Of a stretch of DNA of 64,000 nucleotides, positions 16,950 through 25,003 are shown in pieces; within the stretch, counting starts at the first letter, position 1; each line of letters begins with the position of its first letter. Source of the DNA: Williamsia phyllosphaerae (GTDB lineage Bacteria; Actinomycetota; Actinomycetes; Mycobacteriales; Mycobacteriaceae); the NCBI RefSeq assembly GCF_014635305.1, contig NZ_BMCS01000001.1, positions 1,612,001 through 1,676,000 of the forward strand, written 5' to 3'. The notes under the pieces are model-generated. The model searched no databases. It saw nothing but the letters and a program-made list of their open reading frames with translations, and was not told where the DNA came from. A program made the translations under genes and the position numbers.

Positions 16950-17933
16950 ATGAAGATAGTCGTCGGTGATCGGAATCTGTTCCCGCACCGTGAGTTGTTC
17001 GAGTCCGGGTTGCCCCACGGCGCGACGGTGTCGTGGCACCCGGTGTTCGACGAGCAGTCCGTCATCGCCGACTTGCCCGACGCGGACGTCTACGTCGGCG
17101 GGAAGTTCACCGCCGCCATGGCCGCCGCGGCCGGACGACTACGGCTGATCCAGGTCGCCGGCGCCGGATACGACAACGTCAGCCTGTCCGACGTCTCCGC
17201 TGACACCCGGGTGGCGAACACCTTTCACCACGAGAGCTCGATCGCCGAGTACATCGTGTCCACGGCCATCCTGCTCCGCCGCGGGTTCCTGACCCAAGAC
17301 CGTGCTCTGCGACGGGGGATCTGGGCGACGTCGGTGTACGACGACACCATCGACCAGCCGCGGACCCTGCGCGACGCGCGAATCGGATTCGTCGGCTTCG
17401 GGCACATCGGTGCGCAGAGCTGGACGGTGCTTCGTGCCCTCGGGGCCACCGGATGCGCGGTGACCGGCAGCGGGTCGGTGGACGCCGACGAGCACGGACT
17501 GGCCTGGGCCGGCGACACCGGAGCGTTGACCCGGCTGCTCGACGAGTCGGACGTGGTCGTGGTGTCGGCGCCGTTGAACGACCGGACCCGCGGGATGATC
17601 GGACGCGACGAGCTGGCGCGGATCGGGTCCGGTGGCGTGCTCATCAACGTCGGACGCGGTCCGCTGGTGGATCCGCATTCGCTCCACGATGCGCTGTCGG
17701 ACAGATCGATCGCTGCGGCGGCCATCGACGTCTGGTACGACTACCCGTCGTCCGACGGGACCGGCCGCCCCTCGGAACTCCCGTTCTCCGAGCTGTCGAA
17801 CCTGGTGATGACCCCGCACTCGTCGGGCGTCACCCGCGACACCTTCGTCGGCCGTGTCGGTGACATCACCGGCAACATCACGCGCCTCGCCGACGGCCGC
17901 GAATTGCTCCGGGTCGTGCACCCGCGCGCCTGA
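16950..17933 (+). CDS. D-2-hydroxyacid dehydrogenase family protein
   Basis: A 327-residue NAD-binding dehydrogenase. The cofactor motif is GFVGFGHIGAQS, Arg is in INVGRGPLVD and a C-terminal His in VMTPHSSG. The usual catalytic Glu region reads YDYPSSDG, so the Glu-His relay may be altered. The substrate domain starts at the N-terminus (MKIVVGDRNLF). I use the ATG at 16950; an in-frame GTG at 16941 would add three residues. It closes the transporter/gudD operon 12 bp after gudD and may be a specialised or degenerate relative of the enzyme at 7772-8794. Confidence 0.82.
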   Translation: MKIVVGDRNLFPHRELFESGLPHGATVSWHPVFDEQSVIADLPDADVYVGGKFTAAMAAAAGRLRLIQVAGAGYDNVSLSDVSADTRVANTFHHESSIAEYIVSTAILLRRGFLTQDRALRRGIWATSVYDDTIDQPRTLRDARIGFVGFGHIGAQSWTVLRALGATGCAVTGSGSVDADEHGLAWAGDTGALTRLLDESDVVVVSAPLNDRTRGMIGRDELARIGSGGVLINVGRGPLVDPHSLHDALSDRSIAAAAIDVWYDYPSSDGTGRPSELPFSELSNLVMTPHSSGVTRDTFVGRVGDITGNITRLADGRELLRVVHPRA

Positions 17934-17936
17934 ACC

Positions 17937-18004
17937 GATCCGCGGCAGTGGTTCCCGTCCGCGGCACCTACAGGTGCCGCATCGCCACACACCTGCCGCG
18001 GATC
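17937..18004. terminator. Nested bidirectional terminator hairpin
   Basis: GATCCGCGGCAG (17937-17948) pairs perfectly with CTGCCGCGGATC (17993-18004). Inside lies a second perfect 9-bp hairpin, GCGGCACCT/AGGTGCCGC (17961-17980). The element fills the gap between the convergent hydroxyacid dehydrogenase and TetR genes. Confidence 0.65.
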
Positions 18005-18009
18005 TGGAC

Positions 18010-18645
18010 CTACTCGCGGCCCTCGGCGGTGATCGACGCGGCGATCTCGGTCAGCAGCCTCCGCAGCATCGGCGAGTCGGTGTCGCCGAAGACGTTGTCC
18101 GGCAGCGCCGAGTGCAAGGACGCGACGCCGGTCATCAACGCGAACAGCAGCGCTCCGCGAAGCCGCGCCTCCTCGTCGTCCATGTCGTCGCTCTCGATGT
18201 CGGCCGCGAAGCGGTGCACGACCGCGGTCAGGGTGCGCCGCCGGAGATCTGCGGTGGCCTCGTCGCCGGCCGGGTCCCGGAGCAGCAACAGCAGCGGGTT
18301 CTGGTGTCCGAACTCCGGCCAGGCGTCCGGGTGCAGGCCCGCGAGGAGGTCGTCGATGACGGTCTCCGACCGTGCGGCCCCCTCGGTGGGGCGACCGTCG
18401 AACACGTGCGCCGTCTCGGCCAGCACCGCCGCGAGCAAGCCGTCCTTGGAGCCGAAGTAGCGGTTGATCAGCGAGACGTTCGCGCCGGCGTCGGCCGCGA
18501 TCTCGCGCACCGTGGTGCGTTCGAAACCGAAGACGGTGAACCGTCGCTTGGCCGCCCGCAGCAGATCGGCCCGGGTGGCGTCGGCGTTGCGCTCCCGGCC
18601 CGCCGGTTCACCGGGTGTCGGCGCGGCGGGCTCATGTAAACGCAT
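18010..18645 (-). CDS. TetR/AcrR family transcriptional regulator
   Basis: A 211-residue TetR protein. The HTH region is TTVREIAADAGANVSLINRYF (split: helix 2 TTVREIAADAG, recognition NVSLINRYF), followed by FGSKDGLL. The start at 18645 sits inside one of two AAAC-N4-GTTT-like operators, suggesting either a leaderless transcript or an upstream GTG start at 18678. It is divergent from the DHA2-type exporter at 18715, which it most probably represses. Confidence 0.88.
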   Translation of the reverse strand: MRLHEPAAPTPGEPAGRERNADATRADLLRAAKRRFTVFGFERTTVREIAADAGANVSLINRYFGSKDGLLAAVLAETAHVFDGRPTEGAARSETVIDDLLAGLHPDAWPEFGHQNPLLLLLRDPAGDEATADLRRRTLTAVVHRFAADIESDDMDDEEARLRGALLFALMTGVASLHSALPDNVFGDTDSPMLRRLLTEIAASITAEGRE

Positions 18646-18694
18646 GTTGACCAGAATGCCATAGACGCCTAACCTCACGTGTAAACATGCGTTT
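18638..18694. promoter_or_regulatory. Paired operators between TetR gene and exporter
   Basis: AAACGCATGTTG (18638-18649) and AAACATGCGTTT (18683-18694) are near-identical sites in opposite orientation, both of the form AAAC-N4-GTT(T/G). One covers the TetR start codon, the other lies 21 bp before the exporter start. Binding would block both promoters. Confidence 0.65.
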
Positions 18695-18714
18695 GCTTAG
18701 TGAGGAGTCGTGGG

Positions 18715-20169
18715 ATGACGAACACAACAGGGGTGCGGGACGACGTGGGCACCGAGTCGGGTTGGCGCGCGAACCTGGAGATCATCGCCATCGGACTGGG
18801 GGCTCTGATGGCTGCGTTGGCCCAGACGCTGGTGCTGCCGGTGCTGCCGCTGATCTCCCGCGACATCGGGGCGTCGACCACCGAGGCGCAGTGGTTGCTG
18901 ACGTCGACACTGTTGGTCGGTGCGGCGGCGGTCCCCGTCATCGGCAGGCTGGCCGACATGTACGGGCGGCGTCTGATGCTCGTCGTCGCGCTCGGTGCAC
19001 TTCTGGTCGGTTCGGTCATCGATGCCCTGACCGACGACATCCGGATCATGATCCTGGGTCGGGCGATCACTGGTCTGTCCAGCGCCGCGATCCCGCTCGG
19101 CATCTCTCTGCTGTCGGCGGTGCTGCCCGAGGCGCGTAAGGGCTCGGCCGTCGCCCTGGTCAGCGCGATGCTGGGTGTCGGTGGCGCCCTGGGGCTACCG
19201 CTCGCGGGCATCGTGGCCGAGCACTTCGACTATCACGCGCTGTACTGGATCGGTGCCGTCGGAGCGCTGGCCAGCATCGTGCTGGTGCTGACGGTCGTCG
19301 GCAACCCGCGCGGTGCGCGTCCGGGCGCGATCGACTTCCCCGGGATCGTTCTGCTCGTCGGCGGGCTCGTCTGCCTGGTCCTTCCGCTGTCGCAGGGGTC
19401 GTCGTGGGGCTGGGGCTCGTTCGCCACCATCGGTCTGCTGGTCGCCTCGGTGGCGCTGTTGGCGCTGCTGGTCGTCGTCGAGAAGCGTTCGCCCGACCCG
19501 CTCGTCGACATGCGTGCGCTGTCCAACCCGCCGGTCGCCATCACCAACGTGGCCTCGATCTTCGTCGGCTTCGCATTGTTCGCGAGTTTCGTGGGCACCG
19601 CGAACTACGTCCAGGCGCCTGAGGGGACCGGGTACGGGTTCGGGTCGTCGGTACTCGTGGCCGGTCTGTGCCTGATGCCCAGCGGTGTGCTGATGCTGGT
19701 GTTGGCGCCGGTGGCCGCGCGGTTGATGAAGGCCTGGGGGCCCGGTCGGGTCCTGTTCGTCGGCGGATTGATCATCGCCGCGGGCCTCATCGTGCGCATC
19801 ATCCTCACCGATTCGCTGTGGCAGATCATCCTGGGCAGCACCATCGTCGGCGCCGGTACCGGCATCGCCTACGCGTCGTTGCCGTCACTGATCAACGTGC
19901 ACACCCCGGCGGCCGATCTCGCGGCCGCGAACGGGATCAACACCCTCGCCCGGTCGTTGGGGAGCACGCTCGCCAGTGCGGTGGGCGGCAGTCTGTTGGC
20001 CGCGGTGACCGTCACCGTCGGTGGCGCGGCCCTGCCGTCGCTGGGTGGGTACCAGATCCTGTTCACCATCTGCGCGGTCGCCGCGACCCTCGCGGCGTTC
20101 GCGGGCCTGGCGGTGTCGTCGCCGAAACTCGCCACGCACGACCGCCAGGAGATGCTCGAACCGGTGTAG
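18715..20169 (+). CDS. MFS transporter, DHA2-type drug exporter
   Basis: A 484-residue major facilitator with about 14 membrane segments. The loop 2-3 motif GRLADMYGRRLML and the motif C-like LGVGGALGLPLAGIVAE, marking drug:H+ antiporters, are visible. I start at the ATG at 18715 behind TGAGGAG. Its divergent TetR neighbour and shared operators suggest inducible efflux of a toxic small molecule, not a nutrient uptake role. Confidence 0.88.
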   Translation: MTNTTGVRDDVGTESGWRANLEIIAIGLGALMAALAQTLVLPVLPLISRDIGASTTEAQWLLTSTLLVGAAAVPVIGRLADMYGRRLMLVVALGALLVGSVIDALTDDIRIMILGRAITGLSSAAIPLGISLLSAVLPEARKGSAVALVSAMLGVGGALGLPLAGIVAEHFDYHALYWIGAVGALASIVLVLTVVGNPRGARPGAIDFPGIVLLVGGLVCLVLPLSQGSSWGWGSFATIGLLVASVALLALLVVVEKRSPDPLVDMRALSNPPVAITNVASIFVGFALFASFVGTANYVQAPEGTGYGFGSSVLVAGLCLMPSGVLMLVLAPVAARLMKAWGPGRVLFVGGLIIAAGLIVRIILTDSLWQIILGSTIVGAGTGIAYASLPSLINVHTPAADLAAANGINTLARSLGSTLASAVGGSLLAAVTVTVGGAALPSLGGYQILFTICAVAATLAAFAGLAVSSPKLATHDRQEMLEPV

Positions 20170-20265
20170 CCGTCCGCGGGGGCTTCGATCGAGGACCGTG
20201 GTTGTCCGCGATTGTTGCGACGGTGATGCACGTACTCGACCACCACCGCAGGAAGAAGGACCCTC

Positions 20266-20679
20266 ATGCCCGATCGCTCAGGCTCCAGAATCGACCACCT
20301 GAACATTGCTGTGCCGGATCTCGCTGCGGCGGTGGAGTTCTACGAACCCGTGCTGGCTTCGATCGGTATCAGCAAGATGCTGGTGATCCCCAGCGGGTAC
20401 GAGGAGGGCAAGCCCGGCATGACCGGGTTCGGCCTCGCCGATGTCAAGCCCTACTTCTGGCTCGTGGACGAGGGGGAGGTGGGTTCCAACATGCATCTCG
20501 CGTTCACCGTCGACACCCGTGCACAGGTCGAGACCTTCTATCGGGCGGCTCTCGATGCGGGGGCCACGTCGTTGATCGCGCCGTCGGTACACACCGAGTA
20601 CCACGATGACTACTACGGTGCGTTCGTCCTCGACCCACATGGCATCAACGTGGAAGCGGTGTGTCACCACGCGATCTGA
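20266..20679 (+). CDS. VOC superfamily protein (glyoxalase/bleomycin resistance-like)
   Basis: A 137-residue protein with a single VOC fold made of two beta-alpha-beta3 modules: IDHLNIAVPDLAAAVEFYE at the N-terminus with the first metal-ligand-type His (HLNI), and DYYGAFVLDPHGINVEAV at the C-terminus with a terminal Glu. Many such proteins are metal-dependent isomerases, lyases or dioxygenases; the substrate is unknown. A GAAGGA ribosome-binding site precedes the ATG. It stands alone after the exporter and converges with the OCD-like gene. Confidence 0.85.
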   Translation: MPDRSGSRIDHLNIAVPDLAAAVEFYEPVLASIGISKMLVIPSGYEEGKPGMTGFGLADVKPYFWLVDEGEVGSNMHLAFTVDTRAQVETFYRAALDAGATSLIAPSVHTEYHDDYYGAFVLDPHGINVEAVCHHAI

Positions 20680-20709
20680 ACCGCAACCACGTCCTTGGGC
20701 CGCGTTTCG

Positions 20710-21693
20710 TCAGGCGGACATGTCGATGTCGGTGCCGACGCCGGCGGCACGCGCCCACCCGATCACCAGCGCCGCGGTGGCGAGGTCCTGCAGGCCGATC
20801 CCGGTGGAGTCGAACAGCGTGATCTCGTCGTCTGCGTGACGGCCGACAGTCTTTCCGGAGATGACGTCGCCGAGCTCGATGGCGATGTCGGCCTCGGTGA
20901 TGGCGCCCTCGGCGATGGCCATCAGCGCGTCGCCCGATTTCGCCAGTGCTGTCGCCCGGCTGTCCACGACGACCCGGGATCGGGCCATCGCGTGGCCGTC
21001 CACCTCGCGTTCGTCCGGTCGCGGCGCGGCGCCGACCGCGTTGACGTGCATCCCCGGACGAAGTGACTCCCCGAGCAGGATCGGTGTCACCGACGGCGTG
21101 AGCGTGCAGAGGATGTCCGCCTGAGCGGCAACGTGATCGACCGACTCGGCGTGCACGACGGGGATCGCCATGTCGGCGACCTTCTCGCGGAACGCATCGA
21201 CCGTCGACGCCGAGCGCGACCAGACCACGATGCGGTCGATGGGACGGACGAGCGCGACGGATCGTGCGTGTTCGACGGCGAGATTGCCGGCTCCGACGAA
21301 TCCGAGTGTCGATGCATCTGCGCGCGCGAGGTGTTTGGTCGCGACGGCACTGGTCGCGGCGGTCCGCATGGCGGTGATCGCCCGTCCGTCGATCAGAGCC
21401 ACACATTCGCCGGTGACCGATGACGTCACGACGATCGTGGACCGCTGCCGCGGTCGACGGTGGGCCGGGTTGCCGGGGAGATCGGAAAGGATCTTCACCG
21501 CAACGAGTTCTGCGGTTCGCAGTTCGGCCGCCATCCCGATCACCGCGCCGTCCTCGGGTGCGTGCATGGAGATCGGGCGGGGATTCTGCGCGGCACCGGT
21601 ACTCAGGTCGGCATGGGCCTGCTCGACCGCGTCGCGGACTGCGACACGGTCGAGCAGGGCGGCCACGTGGGAGTGCCGCAACACCAGGGTCAT
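20710..21693 (-). CDS. Ornithine cyclodeaminase/mu-crystallin family protein
   Basis: A 327-residue protein with the family's substrate-domain motifs (IGMAAEL, VAVKILSDLPGN, Lys in AVKI) and the Rossmann motif GFVGAGNLAVEHA. Members include ornithine cyclodeaminase, ketimine reductases and alanine dehydrogenase-like enzymes that reduce cyclic imines with NAD(P)H. VNAVGAAPRPDEREVD is the usual active-site segment. The start is the ATG at 21693, 5 bp after the stop of the NMT1-like gene, so it is the last gene of a GntR-controlled transcript. A cyclic imine or 2-oxo/amino acid is the likely substrate class. Confidence 0.85.
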   Translation of the reverse strand: MTLVLRHSHVAALLDRVAVRDAVEQAHADLSTGAAQNPRPISMHAPEDGAVIGMAAELRTAELVAVKILSDLPGNPAHRRPRQRSTIVVTSSVTGECVALIDGRAITAMRTAATSAVATKHLARADASTLGFVGAGNLAVEHARSVALVRPIDRIVVWSRSASTVDAFREKVADMAIPVVHAESVDHVAAQADILCTLTPSVTPILLGESLRPGMHVNAVGAAPRPDEREVDGHAMARSRVVVDSRATALAKSGDALMAIAEGAITEADIAIELGDVISGKTVGRHADDEITLFDSTGIGLQDLATAALVIGWARAAGVGTDIDMSA

Positions 21694-21698
21694 CTGTG

Positions 21699-22616
21699 TC
21701 AGCCGACCGCTACCAGCTCGGCCGCGTCGACGATCCGGGTGTCCACCAGGTCGGCGAAGGCCGGTGCGGACCGCACCATGGCTTCCTCGGCCAGGATGCG
21801 CATCCACCGATCGGTGGCGGGGCCGTCGATACGGACGGTGTCCCAGGTGCGCGAGCGCTGAATCCGCGCGCACGACGCCGACAGCGTCGCGAGCGGCATG
21901 GCCGGCCAGTGCTCGGCCAGCAGCGGTTCGAGCTCGGAGACCGGCGCCTGTCGGACCGCGGCCATACCGTCACTCAGCGCCGACGTGAAGGCGACCAGAC
22001 GTTCACTGAGTTCGTCGAATCGATCTGTGCGGCAGTAGTACACGCTGTTCGGCCCGAGCCCGCCGACCTCGGCGTACTCGACGGCGATATGGCCGGTCCC
22101 GCGGTCGTGCATCGACTGCGCCGTGGTGATGTCGAGGATGATCGCGTCACCCAGACCGTCCTCGAACAGCTCCACGAACATGGGGGTCGACAGGTCACGC
22201 AGGAACGTGGTTCCCGCCGAGTCCACACCGGCCTCGCGCATCATCCCGGCCGTGATCGCGTACGGCGCGCTGCCGCCGATCCCGGGCGCCAGCACCGTTT
22301 TCCCGGTCAGCGACGCCCATTCGAAGTCGCCGACCTGTTCGGTGCGGGTGACCAGTGCCTTGGGGAACTGATGGTTCAACTGGGCGAAGACGGTCAGCTC
22401 TCGGGACGTACCGTGATACATCCCGGGAACCCAGATGCCACCGAGAGCGACGTCGGCGGTTCCGTCGGCCAGGTCGTCGAGCACGCCGGTCCACGGGTCG
22501 CAGGCCTTCGCGTGCACCGTCAGGTCACGGTCGGCGAAGAGGCCGGCGTGGTCCGCGTAGTACTCGGGCAGGTAGTTGAGCCCGTGCGCGGTGGCGGAGA
22601 TGGACAGATGAGACAT
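21699..22616 (-). CDS. NMT1/THI5-like protein without signal peptide
   Basis: A 305-residue protein with the periplasmic-binding fold of the NMT1/THI5/SsuA group: GLNYLPEYYADHAGLF at the N-terminus, DVALGGIWVPGMY, GKTVLAPGIGGSAPYAI. Unlike exported binding proteins it begins MSHLSISATAHG with no hydrophobic or lipoprotein leader, and no ABC permease or ATPase gene is nearby. It is probably cytoplasmic. It may act as an enzyme or sensor rather than as part of an importer. It lies between the MFS importer and the OCD-like gene. Confidence 0.75.
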   Translation of the reverse strand: MSHLSISATAHGLNYLPEYYADHAGLFADRDLTVHAKACDPWTGVLDDLADGTADVALGGIWVPGMYHGTSRELTVFAQLNHQFPKALVTRTEQVGDFEWASLTGKTVLAPGIGGSAPYAITAGMMREAGVDSAGTTFLRDLSTPMFVELFEDGLGDAIILDITTAQSMHDRGTGHIAVEYAEVGGLGPNSVYYCRTDRFDELSERLVAFTSALSDGMAAVRQAPVSELEPLLAEHWPAMPLATLSASCARIQRSRTWDTVRIDGPATDRWMRILAEEAMVRSAPAFADLVDTRIVDAAELVAVG

Positions 22617-22667
22617 GGTGATGCAACTTTCTGTGGTGGGTCGAACTGAATTGCGATGGAGAGGGAT

Positions 22668-24119
22668 TCAGGCGGCGGCGGGGATGGTTGCCGGGGTCTC
22701 GCTGGTGGCCTCCAGCGACTTGCCGAAGGTCTCGGGCCCGAAGTGGGCGGCGACCACGAGCAGTCCGTACATCGCGGCGATCATGAAGAACACCCCGGCG
22801 ACCCCGGCGATGTCGAAGAAGAACAGCGCGGCGAACGGCATGACGGCGCCGGCGACGTTGCCGATCCCGTTGACGACCGAGGCGCCCATGGCGCGGATCG
22901 ACGTGGGGAACAGCTCGGGTGTCCACACCGACAGCATGGTGTTGAGCAGCATCGTGAAGAACTGGAAGATGGCGCCCAGCACCAGGATCAGGACCACGTT
23001 CTGGGCGAAGACCGCGAAGGCGATGGCGGCGATGCAGCCCAGGACCGCGGCCGACATCACGGTGATCCGACGAGGCACACGGCTCGCGAGGTAGCAGGCC
23101 GTGCAGGCGCCGAACAGGCTGCCGATGTTCATGATCATGGTGAACAGCAGGGAGTCCGACAGCGAGTAGCCGCGTGACACGAGCAGGATCGGCATGAGGA
23201 ACAGCAGGGTGACCTGCGCTCCGAACGACATCCAGGACGCGGAACCGATCGCGGCGGTCCGGCGCAGGTTGCGCCCCTTGAACACCTCGACGTACGAGGT
23301 CTTCACGTGCGGGAGTGCGTCGTCGGCGGTCACGAAGGACTTGGTCGGACCGGGGTCGCGAAGACCGGAGATCGAGCCGGACGCGAGGCGCGTCAGTGAG
23401 CGGTTGGCTTCGTCGACGCGTCCTTTCGAGAGCAGGAAGCGCGGTGACTCCGGCAGGTAGCGGCGGAAGAAGACCACCAGAACCGCAGGGAGAGCGAGGA
23501 TCACGTACGTCCAGCGCCACGAGTGGTCGTCGCCGCCGAGAACTCCACCCAACGGGCCGAGCACGAGCAGGAAGAAGCCGAACGACGCGATGTTGCCGAT
23601 GCCGCCCGAGGAGATGTTGAGCGTCGCGAGCAGTGAACCGCGATGGCGGGTGGCCACCACCTCGGCCAGGATCGCCAGGCCCACGGTGAACTCGCCGCCC
23701 AGGCCGATGCCGACGATGAACCGGCTGGCCAGCAACATCTCGTAGTTGACGGCGACCGCGCTGATCAGGCCACCGAGGGTGTAGACCAGCAGGTTGAGGC
23801 TCAGCGCGATCCGTCGGCCCCAGCGGTCGGCGATGTATCCGCCGATGAGTCGTCCGACCAGTCCGCCGATGACCGTCGCGGTGTTGATCAGCGTCAGCTG
23901 GGCGTTGCCGATCCCCAGCGATTCCTTGATGAGCGGCCCCATCGCTCCGGTCGAGTTCTGCTCGAGGCTGTCGAAGAAGAGCCCCGCCATCAGCAGCGCG
24001 ATGACCGCCGCCTGCACACGGGTGAAGCCGATCTTGTCGAGCGTCGCGGTCAGACCCTGGGCGGGTGGGGTGGGGGGTGTGAGGGTGGTGGGTTCGTTGA
24101 TCGGGGCGCTGATGGCCAT
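22668..24119 (-). CDS. MFS transporter, sugar/organic acid:H+ symporter type
   Basis: A 483-residue MFS protein with about 12 membrane segments. The loop 2-3 motif is GGYIADRWGRRIAL, and the mid-loop PESPRFLLSKGRVDEA is of the sugar porter type, also seen in aromatic-acid symporters. TPELFPTSIRAMG is another family signature. GGAG lies upstream of the ATG. It is the first gene of the transcript leading to the NMT1-like and OCD-like genes, and two GTATAC palindromes lie in its upstream region, so GntR-regulated uptake of the cluster's substrate is inferred. Confidence 0.88.
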   Translation of the reverse strand: MAISAPINEPTTLTPPTPPAQGLTATLDKIGFTRVQAAVIALLMAGLFFDSLEQNSTGAMGPLIKESLGIGNAQLTLINTATVIGGLVGRLIGGYIADRWGRRIALSLNLLVYTLGGLISAVAVNYEMLLASRFIVGIGLGGEFTVGLAILAEVVATRHRGSLLATLNISSGGIGNIASFGFFLLVLGPLGGVLGGDDHSWRWTYVILALPAVLVVFFRRYLPESPRFLLSKGRVDEANRSLTRLASGSISGLRDPGPTKSFVTADDALPHVKTSYVEVFKGRNLRRTAAIGSASWMSFGAQVTLLFLMPILLVSRGYSLSDSLLFTMIMNIGSLFGACTACYLASRVPRRITVMSAAVLGCIAAIAFAVFAQNVVLILVLGAIFQFFTMLLNTMLSVWTPELFPTSIRAMGASVVNGIGNVAGAVMPFAALFFFDIAGVAGVFFMIAAMYGLLVVAAHFGPETFGKSLEATSETPATIPAAA

Positions 24120-24206
24120 GGCAGTTCTCCGGATGACGAAGTGGCACCGGGAGATCTGATGTCAACCGGTGGATCGCCAGTCGGGAGGTGCTGGGCGACT
24201 GAGTAA

Positions 24207-24218
24207 TTTGTATACAAA
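24207..24218. promoter_or_regulatory. GTATAC palindrome 1, likely GntR operator
   Basis: TTTGTATACAAA is a perfect 12-bp palindrome 88 bp upstream of the MFS start. TNGTATACNA-type sites are typical of FCD-subfamily GntR regulators such as the one encoded next door. Confidence 0.65.
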
Positions 24219-24242
24219 CAGTGTATCAACGGCGTTACTGAG

Positions 24243-24255
24243 CGCAACAGTTGCG
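24243..24255. promoter_or_regulatory. Additional palindrome in the GntR-MFS gap
   Basis: CGCAAC-A-GTTGCG is a perfect 6+6 inverted repeat lying between the two GTATAC sites. It might bind a second regulator or a global factor; nothing else identifies it. Confidence 0.35.
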
Positions 24256-24280
24256 TTAACGACGGGATATATCGATCAGG

Positions 24281-24290
24281 TCGTATACGA
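24281..24290. promoter_or_regulatory. GTATAC palindrome 2, likely GntR operator
   Basis: TCGTATACGA is a perfect 10-bp palindrome sharing the GTATAC core with the site at 24207-24218. It ends 2 bp past the GntR stop codon, centre spacing about 73 bp (about seven helical turns), which would allow looping. Confidence 0.6.
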
Positions 24291-24292
24291 AA

Positions 24293-24913
24293 TTAGGTGT
24301 CGACAGTGTCCTCAGTGTGCTCATCACGGCGCAGGTGTTCCTCCATCAGAAACCCTGCCTGCACGGAGGCGCCGCGCAGGATTGCCGCCGCCAGCACCGC
24401 ATGGTCCTGTTGCGACGCGGTCGGATCGTCACCGAGACCCCACGCGACCCTGCGGCTCACGGTCGTGAGGAGTTCGCGGAGCTGGTCGTTGCCGGCGGCG
24501 ACGGCGACGAGATCATGGAACGAATGTCCGATCGACCGGTCGTCGACGGGATCGGAGGTCGCCCGGGCGACGTCGGCTAGTTCGGCGGCGGCCGCGCCAC
24601 CGCGGTTCTGGGCCGCGAGTTGCGCCGCGAGGACCTCGAGGCCACGCCGCACCTCGAGCAGTTCCCGGTTGTCCTTGCGCAACGTGGTCGACACCGTCGC
24701 CCCGCGATACCGGACGATGGTGACGAAACCTTCGCCCTCGAGCTGGCCGAGGGCCTCGCGCACCGGCACACGCGACACGCCGAACTGCTTGGCGATGGCC
24801 TCCTCGACCAGCCGCTCACCTGCGGCCAACCGGCCGGCCAGGATGTCGTCACGAATCACCCGCGCGATGACGTCGCCCGGGGATTCGTCCTCGCCGATGG
24901 TGTGCTGATCCAC
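24293..24913 (-). CDS. GntR family regulator, FCD subfamily
   Basis: A 206-residue protein. The N-terminal winged HTH has LVEEAIAKQFGVSRVPVREAL (split: LVEEAIAKQFGVS and RVPVREAL) and the C-terminal FCD domain has His residues (SFHDLV, near residue 150) consistent with a metal- or acid-binding pocket. The GTG start at 24913 follows GCGGGA. It precedes the MFS-NMT1-OCD transcript on the same strand and is divergent from the zinc alcohol dehydrogenase. FCD regulators usually respond to an organic acid or sugar acid. Confidence 0.88.
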   Translation of the reverse strand: MDQHTIGEDESPGDVIARVIRDDILAGRLAAGERLVEEAIAKQFGVSRVPVREALGQLEGEGFVTIVRYRGATVSTTLRKDNRELLEVRRGLEVLAAQLAAQNRGGAAAAELADVARATSDPVDDRSIGHSFHDLVAVAAGNDQLRELLTTVSRRVAWGLGDDPTASQQDHAVLAAAILRGASVQAGFLMEEHLRRDEHTEDTVDT

Positions 24914-25003
24914 GTCCCGCAGTTTAGTTGGGTGGGCCGGGTGGTGGGGCGCATGATGATCTCGGTTCGCGCCGCCGGTCGGCGCCAGGCGACGAGGTGG
25001 TCC

